Assembly (NCBI GenBank): GCA_027576995.1
Contig: JANBQC010000036.1
Span: 1 to 64,000, forward strand
DNA length: 64,000 nt
Direction of reading: 5' to 3'
Source of the DNA: Dimargaris cristalligena
Taxonomy: Eukaryota > Kickxellomycota > Dimargaritomycetes > Dimargaritales > Dimargaritaceae
The notes beneath the pieces are model-generated. The model made no database searches. It saw nothing but the letters and a program-made list of their open reading frames with translations, and was not told the DNA's origin. The translations under genes were made by a program, and so were the position numbers. Below, piece after piece: positions 11,123 to 22,391 of the stretch. Position 1 is the stretch's first letter, and every line of letters starts with the position of its first letter.

Positions 11123-11266
11123 TAGATATATAGATATTGGTGGAGAGGGCCGATGGTGGGTGTGCTTAAGGAGATGTTTAAACGGGGGGAGGGTTCGACT
11201 GGTGAGATTATTAGGGGGTGGGGGTTTATTGTCGGTTAGATTATGAAGTGTTTATTAGATTATCAA

Positions 11267-12355
11267 CTAGCCTGATTCGTCCCGGTCCGCCGGTCGTTGG
11301 TTCTGACTGTATCGGTTGATCTGTTGCTGGCGATACTTCTCAATTTTAACATCAAGGGGGTCTACGGGTTCGGTGGGGGCAGCGTATACCGCGGGCTTGC
11401 CATGGCCGATACCGCGCGACTGGGAGGCCCGCGTGGAGTCGATAAGGATAGGCTCGGTGATACTGTCCTTGGCCATGCCCAGGCCACTTCCTTCCCCGGC
11501 CCAACCTAAATCATGGCCAAAACATCCAAAAGGCGTGTAACAAGGTAGCCATTAGAGGGCGGAAGTTAGCTACTTCAATCAAGGCAGCATGGTTGGGTAT
11601 AGGCCGTTCGTTGCCTTCTTTGAATAGTAAACGCAATGCTAGAGAGTCGGGGATTAATTGGGATAATCTAAATATCCCGTATATCCTAATAAGGTGGTCC
11701 ACTGTAGCACGATAGAACCACCGCCACACTTACCAAGCTTCTTGAGCATTTGGAATCCCTTGTTTTCCTGCGAAATCATGCGATTGAGGCTGGCCTGCTG
11801 AACCGACCGCGGCGGCTTCGGCCCCAGTACAGGGAGGGCGGCGGTGTCCCCCTCCGTCTCCGAGTCCGAGCTCGTGGCGTCACTGGATGAAGAGGTGTCT
11901 GAATCCGAGTGGGGTAAGGCAGCGGTCCGGTGCCGAGCTGGGGCTACGCCGGGGCGGATGCGTTGGTAAAAGGCATCGAGGTAACCCGTCTCCCAGCCCT
12001 CTTTATCAATGGTCCGTGAGTCCCGGGGGATGGCTTGGGGGCGAAGACCCTGGCTTCGGATATCCGCTACGCCTTGGTAAAAGTTCTCCGCGGCGACAAT
12101 AAGCTCATAAGTGACGGGGGGCCGTTCGCGGGGCACCACAATGGCCTCGGTGAGGAGGGGGGTGTAGGGGTCGAGGTCCGGTCGGACGTGGGGCAGCATT
12201 AGGCCGGCCGGAAGCTCATGGTAGGGTTTCGACGGAGGAGGTGGTGGTGGTGGTGGTGGACGAGGCAGGTCAAAGGGAGGCGGTGGGGGACGTGCCGGAT
12301 CAAAGGGAGGAGGGGGGCCTAGGAATGGCGGAGGAGGTCGAGGTGGTGGAAACAT
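11267..12355 (-). CDS. CHERP-like G-patch protein (C-terminal half of the family)
   Basis: Two exons on the minus strand: 12355-11734 and 11505-11267. The intron is 228 nt, with donor GTAAGT and acceptor TTTAG. Splicing completes a G-patch: ENKGFQMLKKLG joins WAGEGSGLGMAKDS. The 286-residue product starts with a proline-rich run (MFPPPRPPPPF). It then matches the CHERP mid-region through YHELPAGLMLP and KEGWETGYLDAFY, has an acidic Ser/Asp linker, and ends with the G-patch and a tail where CHERP has IQDPI-like sequence. CHERP proteins are linked to U2 snRNP and splicing. The SURP and CID domains that normally lie N-terminal are not found. An upstream exon is possible, since CTACTCAG lies just before the ATG, but repeat copy B sits about 100 bases upstream. 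Confidence 0.8.
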
Positions 12356-12454
12356 GCGGGCTTGTCTGAGTAGCGTAAAGCATGTATAGTGGTGTAACAC
12401 ACAGGTCGAGTAGGGCCAAGGAACTATAATGCCGAGTGTTGAGGCTTTCTAGAA

Positions 12455-12596
12455 TATGGGAGTAGTTCAACAAGGCTGTATAACGAAAAATCCATTTGAT
12501 GAGGCAAGTACTACTGGTTGAAAATAAACATCCCACCAATTTTCCCATACACATATCGGTTAAAATCTTATACAACCAAGCTGAACTTTACCCATA
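12455..12596 (-). repeat. dispersed TIR element, copy B (inverted relative to A)
   Basis: A 142 bp unit. Its reverse complement matches copy A closely over the whole length (about nine bases in ten by eye), including TATGGG ends and the core ACCAGTAGTACTTGCCTCATC. It lies about 100 bases upstream of the CHERP-like start codon. Confidence 0.85.
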
Positions 12597-13171
12597 TAAA
12601 AAAAGGGGGTTTTATTGAGACATAAAGGGTTCGCGGAATTGTGTGTAATTTTCTAGCTTACAACTCGTGTTCCCTAGTCAGATTGACTCTGGGGTGGTAA
12701 TAACCCTGTTCGCCAATTGCAGGGCAGAGAGGGGGTGAACTGGCCATATATGGGCGGGGGACATTCCCATTGTAGTTCCGAGTGGACCAGCGGCTGCAAT
12801 GGAATAGTATAGATGACGGACTAGGGAGACGAGGGGTTAGGGTTAGTTTGGCCTAAGGAAGAGCCGCCCACGCTTAAGCGCATGCGCAGGTAACGCAGTC
12901 TTACCACGAAACCAGCTCTCGGAATTCGCATACCACGCCTGTCTCTCCCAAGTTCGGACAAGGGTCTTTAGAGGGAGAGATGCCTTACGTGCAGCGTAAG
13001 GGTTTGGCAAAGGGTGGACAGGTGTGACCATGGCCGTTAATAAGTAACACATGGGTATACTGCGCATATCCTCAACAGCTCCGTCCGTTTCAGCAGTAGG
13101 AAAGAGCCAGCCCGCTTCTTTAATATAATACAATACCATACCAATGGAATGGTGTATAGGCCGTTGGCCCG

Positions 13172-13178
13172 TATAAAA
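13172..13178 (+). promoter_or_regulatory. TATA box
   Basis: TATAAAA about 130 bases before the ATG at 13307. Confidence 0.6.
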
Positions 13179-13306
13179 GCCCAGCCCTGCGGCAGGGAAG
13201 GTGGCATATACATCGTCTTCGTGATATTCGCTTCCGTTGATTACAACTTATACACTACATCCCCTCTCAATTCGCACTAACATTCTTTTCTAACCCTCTA
13301 GCCACC

Positions 13307-13681
13307 ATGAAGCTGAACGCCGTTTTCATTGTCGGATTGACCACCCTGGCCGTAGCGATGGGTGTGCCCCTTCCCCTTCACTATCCCCAAACCTCCCAGG
13401 CGTGGACGAATCTGCGCCAGAGCGGCACCCAGTTTCTCCATTCGCTGGGGCGCCTACCCGTTGCCCTTGCCCACGACTCAAGCAATGCTTTTCGCGCAAA
13501 GCAGCGAAGCTCCCAGGCCGCTTGGCAAGCTAGGGAGCGGCGCATCAACATAGCCGTACAGAATAAGAAACAGGCGGTGCGTAACGAAGTCCACCAATTC
13601 ACCAACAATGCCGCCACCTCCCTTGATCGAATCAGTGAGTATCTGCGAGCCAAGGCGGCCCCCCTCTCGCACGCTCAGTAA
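13307..13681 (+). CDS. small secreted protein, function unknown
   Basis: A 124-residue, single-exon protein with a clear signal peptide: MKLNAVF followed by a hydrophobic stretch ending near AMGVP. The mature part is about 105 residues, basic and Gln/Ala/Arg-rich, and probably helical (for example RAKQRSSQAAWQARERR). It has no cysteines, so it is not a cysteine-rich effector type. The start sits in the favourable context CCACCATGA, and a TATA box lies upstream at 13172. The sequence TTTTCTAACCCTCTAG just before the ATG looks like a branch point and 3' splice site, so a 5' UTR intron is likely. I do not recognise a family. Confidence 0.7.
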   Translation: MKLNAVFIVGLTTLAVAMGVPLPLHYPQTSQAWTNLRQSGTQFLHSLGRLPVALAHDSSNAFRAKQRSSQAAWQARERRINIAVQNKKQAVRNEVHQFTNNAATSLDRISEYLRAKAAPLSHAQ

Positions 13682-15148
13682 CCGCTTAGTACCCTAACAT
13701 TTCACCCTTGGTTATCGTCTGGTCTTGTGCGAAGGTCCCAGTAAAGTAGTTAGTGTATTCCCGGGCATAGTGGTTAGTGATTTTTTTAGCCGGCGAGATG
13801 ATTATATCCATTGTATTTATTATAGTTATAAAGTAAATTGTATAAACCATATTGGTAGGCTTGTATCCAGCGGATTAAGTTGTGCTAAATTTAAACCGGA
13901 ATTCGACTTGCCAATAGGCCACACCCACTTGGTGGTATATGTGCAAAAGCTGGGCTGGCGAAGAGTGGGAAGAAGCACCCCCCACACTGCAGATGGTATG
14001 GGAGGGCTGCCAAAGGGGTGGCAGATGAGTCATGTGGAGTGGGTTGGACGGTTCTGTCCAAAGAAATAGGAAGGGGGTCTATTTAAAAGGTGCCAACATC
14101 GCCGAGTAGCCAGCAGCGAAAGTGCAATGGTACCAATTGAACATTATATTTCTGACCTTGGAAAAAATGTGACAAGAGGTCCCAAATAGGCTTCCAAGGG
14201 CCACTGTAGAATAGTCGGCATTCGGCGGATGAAACCCGCACCGTAGCCACCCCGATTATCGGGAATGGTCCGGGCTAATGGTCCGGAAAATAGTCAAACC
14301 TGGCAGTAATGTATTGCTGCAAAGTGTAGGATGGGGGAAGGTCTCATTTTAATCGATTTAATTAGTACTGACCATTTCCAAATATTTATATATGTATAAC
14401 TTATTATGAGATGGGCGATACCACTGGCTCGTCGCATGATTTGGACATCACTACTGAAACCACAAGGGAAAAGCAAACCAACTGCAACGGGGTTTGGAGT
14501 GGCGGCAGAGGTCATCAATGATGAGGAAGCCTTCGCTGATGACCATGTGGACACCTTCCACATCAATCCCCTTAGCTTTGCAACTGGGTGTATTTAAACC
14601 CGCCGAATTTGTGCCTGAAACGGGGAGCGCAGTCTTGCACACAAATTTGAGATATTTATTGGTCGTTAACGAATTAAAATTACTTTAATAACCAGGCACC
14701 GGCCGCTTATATTTTATAGAGGGACCAATGAGGGCGAAGTCATCAGTAGCCCTGGTTCTCTGAGTATGCCTATTTCGACTTAAAAAGGGATTTATTTGAT
14801 ATGTTCATAAACTATTACTCGTTCTTTTTAAATTATGTTCCGCTCCAAACAATGCCGCCCTACTTCACTAATATAGTCAGCTCCCTCGCCGCCAACCTCC
14901 CGGCCTCGATCCCCTATAAACTAGTTGTTTGGACCAGCCTCGCCGTCCCGGTCTGGGCCCCCTCAACCCGGTAGGACCACGCTGAATCCTCCCGGAACCC
15001 CGGGCCGCGTTACTCACTACACAAGTCATACCATGGATAAATCCCCCGCCCTGCTAGATAGAAACCGTGAATATAAAGGTCCAAGCACATTGAAATAAAG
15101 GTAGCCATGCTAATAAATGCCACTACTGAGTCTGAACGAACCCCGGGT
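13682..15148. other. intergenic, one tiny possible ORF
   Basis: Mostly featureless and AT-rich. The only part that might code is a 40-codon frame at 14852-14974, listed separately. Confidence 0.5.
14852..14974 (+). CDS. tentative small membrane-protein ORF
   Basis: Forty codons starting MPPYFTNIVSSLAANLPASI, with a hydrophobic segment near YKLVVWTSLAVPVW. GTAGGA at 14971 could be a donor, leading after about 55 nt to an in-frame 3' exon beginning near 15026. The size and shape would suit a small mitochondrial inner-membrane subunit, but I recognise no family and it may be chance. Confidence 0.25.
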   Translation: MPPYFTNIVSSLAANLPASIPYKLVVWTSLAVPVWAPSTR

Positions 15149-16521
15149 CTAAAGCTGGGGCTTCAGGGGGGACCCATTAGGGACAAAGGCCATTGCGTGC
15201 GTAAGAAACAGGGCCAGGTGGGATGCCACTAAAGCCGGACGTTCCATGAGTAGTAAATGGCCCGAACCCTTAATAATGTAGACATCAGCTCGGATGCTGG
15301 CATTGGCATGGGCCTGGCCGAATTGCTCGTTAGGGCATATGGTGGACTCCTCCCCCATCAGATACCGCAGGGGGCATCCAATCTCGACCAAGCGAGACAA
15401 GAGCCAGACTGCATCCCGGAAACCCCCCTGGAAGACTTCATACTCGTCCTTGGGGTGGCACTTCAGCTGCCACGCCTCGGTTCCGGGTACTGAGGTGAGA
15501 CCGTGCTGGACATGCAGGGCCTGCACGCGCGGGTCCCAGTCCCGAAAGAAGGGGTGTCGGGTGAAGTACGTGTGGGCCTCCGCAATGTCCCGCCACTGAG
15601 CCTTGCGAGACAGGACTCGCTCAAAGCTGGTTTCCAGGAATCGAGGTCCGGCAAAGGCAATGACTGGCTCCACCGGCAAGAGTGCGGCAAAGGTGCCCGG
15701 CTTAACGATCTCCGTGAGAAGACTGCGCATGGGCCATATTAAATTGATTAGAATGATTACATGCAGATTTTACCCAAATTACTAAAGAAGCCGCAGTGAT
15801 ATCCATGCTTGCACAGGGATTAGGCCAAAAAAGACCAGCCCGGAGCACCCATCTCGGCGACTTGAGGTGGTGTTCAACTAGAACGGGGCACTTACAGAGA
15901 TGAGGCACCGTAGGAATGACCGACTCCGATAAGCGCGGTATCAATGGACAGTTGTTGAATTAGGGCCAGGATATCGCGGGTGTTGTCCAGCCACGAAGCT
16001 AATCGGTGCACCATTATTATAAGAATAGATGATTGTCAATAGAGTGACGTAAAAAAATCATTAAGTTAAATGGATATGGGATGGGAATATGCCCCTCCTA
16101 TTGATCTACCGCCCACATCCCTGGGCATACACTGGTCAAATTTAATTCACGTACTTTTTTGCTGTAAGTGGGAGCGGTTGAGAGCGGCACTGTCGCCGTG
16201 ACACCAGCCATCAAATGCAATAATTCGAGCAATATGCCACGACCGGGGGTGATCGGTAGCGGTCTTGGAAGACCCCCAGTAGATATTGGAGATGTGGGTA
16301 CTTGGCTGGGGCGGGTTCAGTACCTCGTCCGCACTGGAAAGGGGCAGCTCTTCCAGAAGCGGCTCCCAAAGTTCCTTGTGAAAGCCGGTGGCGTGGGCTA
16401 GCAAAAGAGTAACGGGTCGGCCGGTGGGCGAGGGGCCTTGGGGAAAAAACTGCTTAACCGCCAGGCTCTGTCCTGGGCGAGCACCCTGGACCACCTGGTG
16501 CGTAATGCGGTAACGGTCCAT
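15149..16521 (-). CDS. alpha/beta hydrolase, Lpx1-like
   Basis: Three exons on the minus strand: 16521-16155, 15998-15896 and 15722-15149 (347 residues). Donors are GTACGT and GTAAGT. Splicing restores a continuous fold: LLLAHATGFHKELWEPL (oxyanion-hole strand), DGWCHGDSAALN, then WLDNTRDILAL and the nucleophile elbow GVGHSYGA formed in exon 2. Exon 3 supplies LPVEPVIAF, a YLMGEEST acid-strand region and GSGHLLLMERP with the catalytic His. Fungal relatives include peroxisomal Lpx1-type lipases, but the C-terminus here is PQL, which is not a normal PTS1, so location is open. The start is the ATG at 16521; upstream in-frame codons contain no ATG. The substrate is unknown. Confidence 0.88.
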
Positions 16522-17100
16522 GGAAAGGGGAAGTCCAAGGTAAGGTGGAGGACTAAGTAGCGTTTCGTCAATTGATGGGTGAGGGTACACTAGGCAGGCG
16601 TTGCAGGTAAGGAAGGAATGGCAGACGATGTACTGGGCTGAATGCGCTATTCCTATATGGTGAATGTAAGTGACTATCCTTTACTCCGAGTAAAAGCAGG
16701 CACGTGTGAATCACTTACTCCTAGTAAACCAACGCATGTCAATAATACATACTACATACCGCCCCGGCGGGGAAGTAGTATGGGAGGAACAAAGAAGATA
16801 ACCTCCTCTCCTAAACCAATTGGCGCGCCTGGGCCATACTACTGCTGAAAATATCCCCCTCCACGGGACTATTGTACCCCGCTTCCTACCCAATCACAAT
16901 AGACTTGTAGGCAATCAATATAATCCGATGGTCCCTCCAACAGCAAGGGCCCATGTCATGGTCAAGTTGGCCTGCAATAGTAATAAAAAAACACCCTTTA
17001 TTTCACATGATGACATGGTGTTTATAATCTACCCCATCGTCAGCAAGCACCAATTACGCCCCTTGATATCCCCTGCCCGACCTACATGTAGGGCCTGGCT
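16522..17100. other. intergenic between hydrolase and exchanger genes
   Basis: Both neighbours are on the minus strand. It holds the hydrolase promoter and the exchanger 3' end; nothing else is seen. Confidence 0.6.
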
Positions 17101-19247
17101 CTAATGAAGAAGGCGGGGTTCCTCGTCCTCATCGGGGTGATGCCGGTGGCTGTTCGACATGGTCCCAGCGGGTGGACTCGGGGTCCGCGTCAGAAGCGGT
17201 TTGATGAACCTATCATCAATAGATTGGATCCAGGCCTGCGCATCGTTCACCACAGGGGGTGCGTCGCTTGGGCCAGTCTGGGAAGGCACCATGGGGATAC
17301 TCGTTTGGTGTAAAGAGGTTTCCACCGTATGGGCCCCGTCGGTGGAGGGCGGTGGCTGCTGGAATTCACCCCAGCGGGTGGCCGGGGACGGGTCCCTGTC
17401 GTCGAGGCTAGCTCGGCTCACTTCGCTGTCACTATAGGCGTCGTCGGGGGTCCGGAGTAGGCGGGCCTGGGCGGATGATCGTGGGGCGGGCGTGGGTTCA
17501 ACGCCGGTCGGGATGTTCAGGGCCCGGATCACGGTCGGAATAGTCCCCCCGAAACCCACGACGCTCACCACCACTACCACCAGTACCATGGCCCGGATCA
17601 CATGGCCACTATGGCCCGGGATGTCCCCGGCCAGGGCAAAGGCCACCGCCCCGCGCAGCCCGGCCCAGAAAAGCATGGTCTGGTGCTCATAGGTAACGCA
17701 CTTGGTCTGGCCCCAGATCCGGACGGTCACGTAGTTGAGTAGCCGGGAGAGGGGGAACACGGATACAAACCGGGCAATCACCATAACCAGCACCATGTAG
17801 ACAATAAACACGGGCTTGTAAATGGCCTCCATGTTGGTGAAGAGGGTGATACCCAAATAAAGGAAGATGAAGTTCTCGGACAGCTGGGACAGTACGTGGA
17901 ACATGTCGTGCAGCGTGTCCCGAGTGCCGCGGGACATGTTATCAAACGCATAGTGTTTGAGGGCCATGCCGCAGAAAAGCAGGGACACAATGCCCGACAT
18001 GTGGATACCATTGGAGATGAAGTAGGTGTTGTAGGCCATCACGGTAATGAAGCAGATTTCCAGGTGGCGGTAGCGGTGCAGCTGGGTCATTTTAAGGACG
18101 AGGGCGCAGAGGGCCCCGCTGAGTAGGCCGAGGACCAGGGAGACGGTAAACACCAGGAAGAACAGGCCAATGATTTGAACCATGTTACCCATGTGCATGG
18201 AATGGCCCCGGAAGCGCTTGTAGGATTCGTACAGGACAATGGATACGGCGTCATTGAGCATGCTTTCGCCAAAGATGATGGTATACAGGCGGGGCTCGAC
18301 CTTGAGTTGGTTGAAGATGGCCAGGACCGTGACCGGATCCGTGGAGGACAGGATAGCCCCGACCATAAGGCATTCGAGGAAACTCAGGGAGAGATTCTCC
18401 AGGCCAGTGACAGAGTACAGATAGGCCAAAACACTACATATCGGGGGAATAGCGAAGCCGTCGAACAACAATGGCAGCAATGTCAACGAAAGGAATTAGA
18501 GACCCCGTGGTAGAGGTAGGGTGCGGCAAATGGTGGGCATTGCAGGATCGGGCATAGTCAGGGATACTTACCCGGTAAACATCGCACTGATGAAGGTTCC
18601 CACAAAGGCAAAGGCGAATATCGGCACGGCCAGGCTAAAGAAATCTTTCTGGAGAGATGGGTAGGATAATCATTACCATCGCCATTATCATAATAATAAC
18701 AACAATAACGGTTGGCTATAGAGGGTTAGTATAGGGGCAAATAAATACAGAAAGAGAGGACCAAGGAAGATTCGGAAGGATGCAGGATTTACCTTGTTCA
18801 GAGAATAGCCACAGTTTAAAATGATAGGTGGTAGTAGCATGTTGAAGAAGTAGGTGTGGTCAAAGGTCACCATATCCCGGATATGGTATAAATTGGCGAC
18901 GCGGATAAACAGGCCAACCAGCATCCCTGTGAGTGGACGGAACCCCAGACCAGGCAAGATATTATGTAAATACATTAAGTTGAAAGGTTAGTTTGGAGGC
19001 TGTAGGTATATGAGTGTGTGGGCGGACCAGCCCAACGAGTCGAGATGGAGTACAGACTAGAATACTTACCGGCTAGCAGGGCGACCACGGATTCGTGGAT
19101 GACCTGGATTTTACGCCGCTGCAGGAAGTAGCTTAGTAATAAGGAGCAGGCCATCAGAGTGAGCAGCAGAAATAGGGCCCAGCTGGAATACAATTCCTTT
19201 CCCTCCTCGTCATTCTGGCGGCGAACTACAGCCTGTAGTGGGTCCAT
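17101..19247 (-). CDS. NHX1: endosomal Na+(K+)/H+ exchanger, Nhx1/NHE6-9 type
   Basis: Four exons on the minus strand: 19247-19070, 18926-18793, 18648-18572 and 18433-17101 (573 residues), joined in phases 1, 0 and 2 with GTAAGT or GTAAAT donors. The product has an N-terminal helix, then LLAG joined to MLVGLFIRV, FDHTYFFNMLLPPIILNCGY (the conserved inhibitor-binding region), FVGTFISAM, ILSSTDPVTVLAIF, FGESMLNDAVSIVLYE and FWAGLRGAVAFALA. That is the complete transport domain with its ND and GLRG signatures. The roughly 130-residue tail is Ser/Pro-rich and cytosolic. The family exchanges Na+ or K+ for H+ in endosome or vacuole membranes. The gene is divergent from the P-loop kinase gene. Confidence 0.94.
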
Positions 19248-19966
19248 GGTATACAATGGGGTTCAATAGAAAAGGAGAATATAGACACAATTTACAAGGA
19301 AACTAAATGAAATGAAAAGGGCATAATAGGGCAATAATAGGTGGTGCTGGGGCGCATTCATGCTGACAGAGCTGGAAAATAATAAGTGAAGCGGATGGGT
19401 CACGCATAGAGGGATGTATGCGCCAAGTCTCTTCCCCGCTTCATTACTACGGCCAGGGTGAGTGGGATGACGTGTGGGATTTGGCCAGGGTTGCTCTATT
19501 AAACAAGGCGGGGAGATTGGCCCGTCTAATAAAGTCATGTTCAATCAAAAGAGGACTTGTTAGGGTTAATGGGGACCGAATGAATCAAGGTTGTCCTGGC
19601 CCCAAAGATTCAGTAACGCGTTAGCCGGCCACGCGTGGTGTGGAGAAAGATCATGGCAATGTTCCCCGGCCGAGTGAGCTTGGGCCGACTGATCGACCTG
19701 GAAGGGCCCGACGCGTTCGGCCGCCGCTGATTGGCTGCGGAGTTTGTTTTTATTGTGTATGCTTGTGAGGGTATATGCATTCCAACTACCCTTGCCTGGG
19801 TAGGCGCTTCCCATAAATAAATCCTGCCGGCCTCCCTGCCCGCTTCGGTTGGTTAAACTCCTGTATTTCTTACCTTCCCTTCAGTAGCCTCACTAGTACT
19901 CTCCGCACACTATCCCCTGTATTGTCTGGTCCTTTTCTTCCGCACACCCACCCACACTTCTTACCC
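19248..19966. other. divergent promoter region, NHX and P-loop kinase genes
   Basis: A TATA-like CATAAATAAATC lies near 19812-19823, about 150 bases before the kinase ATG. No gene is seen. Confidence 0.55.
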
Positions 19967-21548
19967 ATGGTCGTCATCCTCGCCCCCAAGCCACAAATGC
20001 TGGTTCTCGTCGGCTTGCCCGGCAGTGGCAAGACCGCCTTCTCCACCCTGCTCTGTTCCTTGGACAAGGTAAGCTTATGAGCGTCTTCTCTTTGCCCTAG
20101 TCAAGACCCCGCCCCCCCTGGTGGTGCTGCTCATTCACCCCTCCCGACTCTAACCCCCCTCCTGCCACTTTCACTTGTATGCGAATCTTATCGTCCACTT
20201 CCCCACCCACTCCGAGTAGTCCTGGGTCCGAGTCAACCAGGAGGAGGTGGGGTCCCGCTCAGCCTGCGAGGCCATAGCCGCCAAGGCCCTCAAAGAAAAC
20301 AAAAACATCGTCGTCGATCGCTGTAACTTTGACGAAAGCCAACGGAAAACCTGGGTAAGCCTCGGTGAACAGGCCGGTATACCCGTCGATGCCTTATTCT
20401 TTGATATTCCCACCAAGGTGTGCCAGGATCGTGTGCTGAAACGCTCGGGCCACCCCGCCGGGGTCGAGGGCAAGTTCGGGGCGAGCGTGGTGACCCGGTT
20501 CGAGTCCATCCTGACTCGTCCCACTGTGTACGAAGGTCTGCGGATGATCCACAACATCGGCACCCATCTGCCCAACCGCCCCAAGGTTGAGGAAGTATAT
20601 ACCAAGGAAACCATGATTAGCATCATGCGCCTGTTCCCGCCAGCCAAAGCCCCGGCCCCCGCCAAACCTGCTTCCAAGCCGGCCGGCAAGCCCGCCACCC
20701 CCGGCGGTAACCCCAAGCCCGACGAGGATGCGGAGAAGAAGAAGAAGGCCGAGGCTGTCATTTCCCACTTTGGCCACGATCACGGCCATCCCCACCACCA
20801 TTTCCACCACTCTTGGCAGCACCCTCACGCCGCGGCCGGTAGTCCGCCGCCTTCCCCGCCGTTTGGTGCCCCCGCTGGCCCCAAAAACATCAGTGTCCTG
20901 GCCAAGCCCATCGAGGGCCACGGTACCTTCAAGGAAAGCAAGGGTGTCTGGGAGGATGAAAACAACAACAAGCACTACAACCACAGTCTGTACAATGAAC
21001 ACGCCGAGCAGGAGGCCGATGGCAGCAAACACCTCGATCGCCATACCCGCCATCTGCAGCACAGCGACCATATCAGCAACCCCATCGCCGGGTTCCAGCG
21101 TGCCTTTGACCACCTAACATTTGACCGCCAGGAGGAGGGCCACGAGCTGGGCAAGGACGGCAAAAAGTCCCACTTTTCGGACAAGTCGCACTTCTACCAC
21201 CAGAGCGAGCATGAGGAGGACGCCAAAAAGGGCACCATGAAATCCTACGAGCACAAGCACGTCAACAACATGCGCCATATCCATAGCGATAAGCCCGACC
21301 GTAGTCGCATGGAGGGTTTCGAACACCGCTCGTTCAACTACGCTTACAAGGGCGACGAGTTCGAGCCGTCGTGCATCATGGACAACTCGTATGGGGGCAA
21401 GTCCAAATTCGACGACGAGATCAAGGCCAGCTTCCACAACCTACCGGCCCAGGAACACTATTCGTTCGGCCAGAAGATTTCGTGGGAGGGTGGTCTGCCC
21501 CCCAAGCCCAAGATGCCCGGGGTGAGTTTTATGCACCCACCCAAATAA
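19967..21548 (+). CDS. P-loop (AAA_33/zeta-like) kinase with His-rich tail
   Basis: Two exons: 19967-20068 and 20220-21548 (476 residues), with a 151 nt GT-AG intron in phase 0. Exon 1 ends just past the Walker A motif GLPGSGKT. Exon 2 gives NQEEVGSRSACE, then IVVDRCNFDESQRKTWV and VCQDRVLKRSGHPAGVEG. This resembles the nucleotide-kinase module found next to aprataxin-like domains in plants and fungi (polynucleotide-kinase-like). No HIT or phosphatase domain follows. Instead there is an Ala/Pro/Lys linker, a His-rich patch (DHGHPHHHFHHSWQHPH, about residues 215-235) and a long hydrophilic His/Asp/Lys-rich tail that I do not recognise. It may bind metal. Substrate unknown. Confidence 0.8.
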
Positions 21549-22391
21549 ACGCCCCTGACCCACCTACTTCCCCACTTTTTTATATAACGTATATATATAG
21601 ATATATATATATATATTTACATATTCTCCGCCTTTTTCTTTTGTTATTAATGGTTTTTGTTTTCTGCACCATGGTCTTGGCCCGCATTCCTCCATGTCCC
21701 TGATTGGCACGACTTCGTTTGATGATTACTTTGATCACCCCCCTCCATTATTCTATTCTATGATATCCGAATTCTTTTGCTACGTTTTCACGACTGTTCA
21801 CCTTTTCTTTCCTTCCGATTCTTCCCCTCGCGGTGCTCCTATAATCGCACCCCCCTATCTTTATTATAGGTATGGACAGTGCTGGGTTGAATTCCCCCGC
21901 ACTTGCCGCCGGCCACGCCAGCCGGTTTCCTAATAAATCATTACCCACTCAGTGCCGCCATTTGGGAGAATCTGGCCTGCGTCAAATGAATTGTGTCAAC
22001 ACACACCCCGTTGCATATGGTGTCCTGCGCGGTGGGATTCGTGCATTGTGCTTGGAGGGATAGGGCTTACAACTGAATACTTGTCATATCCCACTGGCCA
22101 ATGGCGTGGGTATGACTAAGCCAGGTAGGTAAGTAGATTGGTGTAAAGGGGGAAAAGGGCTGCTTTTACTGTTTTACCCGCTCAATAGAGGCGCTTCATC
22201 ACCACCACCACCACCGTACCTTCAAAGGGGAAGTAGACCGTAGTAGCAGAAGCCCTCTCCGAGCAGCGACCCCTGCCGCTGCTGCAATTTACCCTCTCCC
22301 CACCGTTGCTGCCTACCCTTATTGTGCCCCACCACATTCCCATTGGGTTCCTTGGCCCCTTTGTCTGTCTCCATTTTATTTATTTATTCAG
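21549..22391. other. intergenic, P-loop kinase 3' flank and DHHC promoter
   Basis: Holds a (TA)n tract at about 21588-21616. TTTATTTATTCAG directly abuts the DHHC start codon and looks like a 3' splice site of a 5' UTR intron. No gene is seen. Confidence 0.55.

Larger units (their letters stand above)
9669..11266. other. intergenic, RPL4 3' flank, repeat-rich
   Basis: AT-rich region with a (TA)n tract at about 9999-10021, a pair of related segments at 10339-10408 and 11053-11122, and repeat copy A at 10831-10975. No gene is supportable. Confidence 0.6.
12356..13306. other. intergenic between CHERP-like gene and secreted-protein gene
   Basis: Divergent promoters. It contains repeat copy B at 12455-12596 and a TATA box for the downstream gene. 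A 98-codon minus-strand frame at 12843-13139 has no recognisable feature and is not called. Confidence 0.6.

Noticed and set aside
12843..13139. 98-codon minus-strand ORF, possible upstream exon of the CHERP-like gene
   Set aside because: No SURP or CID similarity and no convincing splice join to the exon starting near 12355.
15149..15157. C-terminal peroxisomal targeting signal in the alpha/beta hydrolase
   Set aside because: The last residues are PQL, which does not fit the usual small-basic-Leu tripeptide, so peroxisomal location is not claimed.
20394..21113. 239-codon minus-strand frame opposite the P-loop kinase gene
   Set aside because: Shadow of the coding exon. The plus-strand kinase motifs are clear and this frame shows none.
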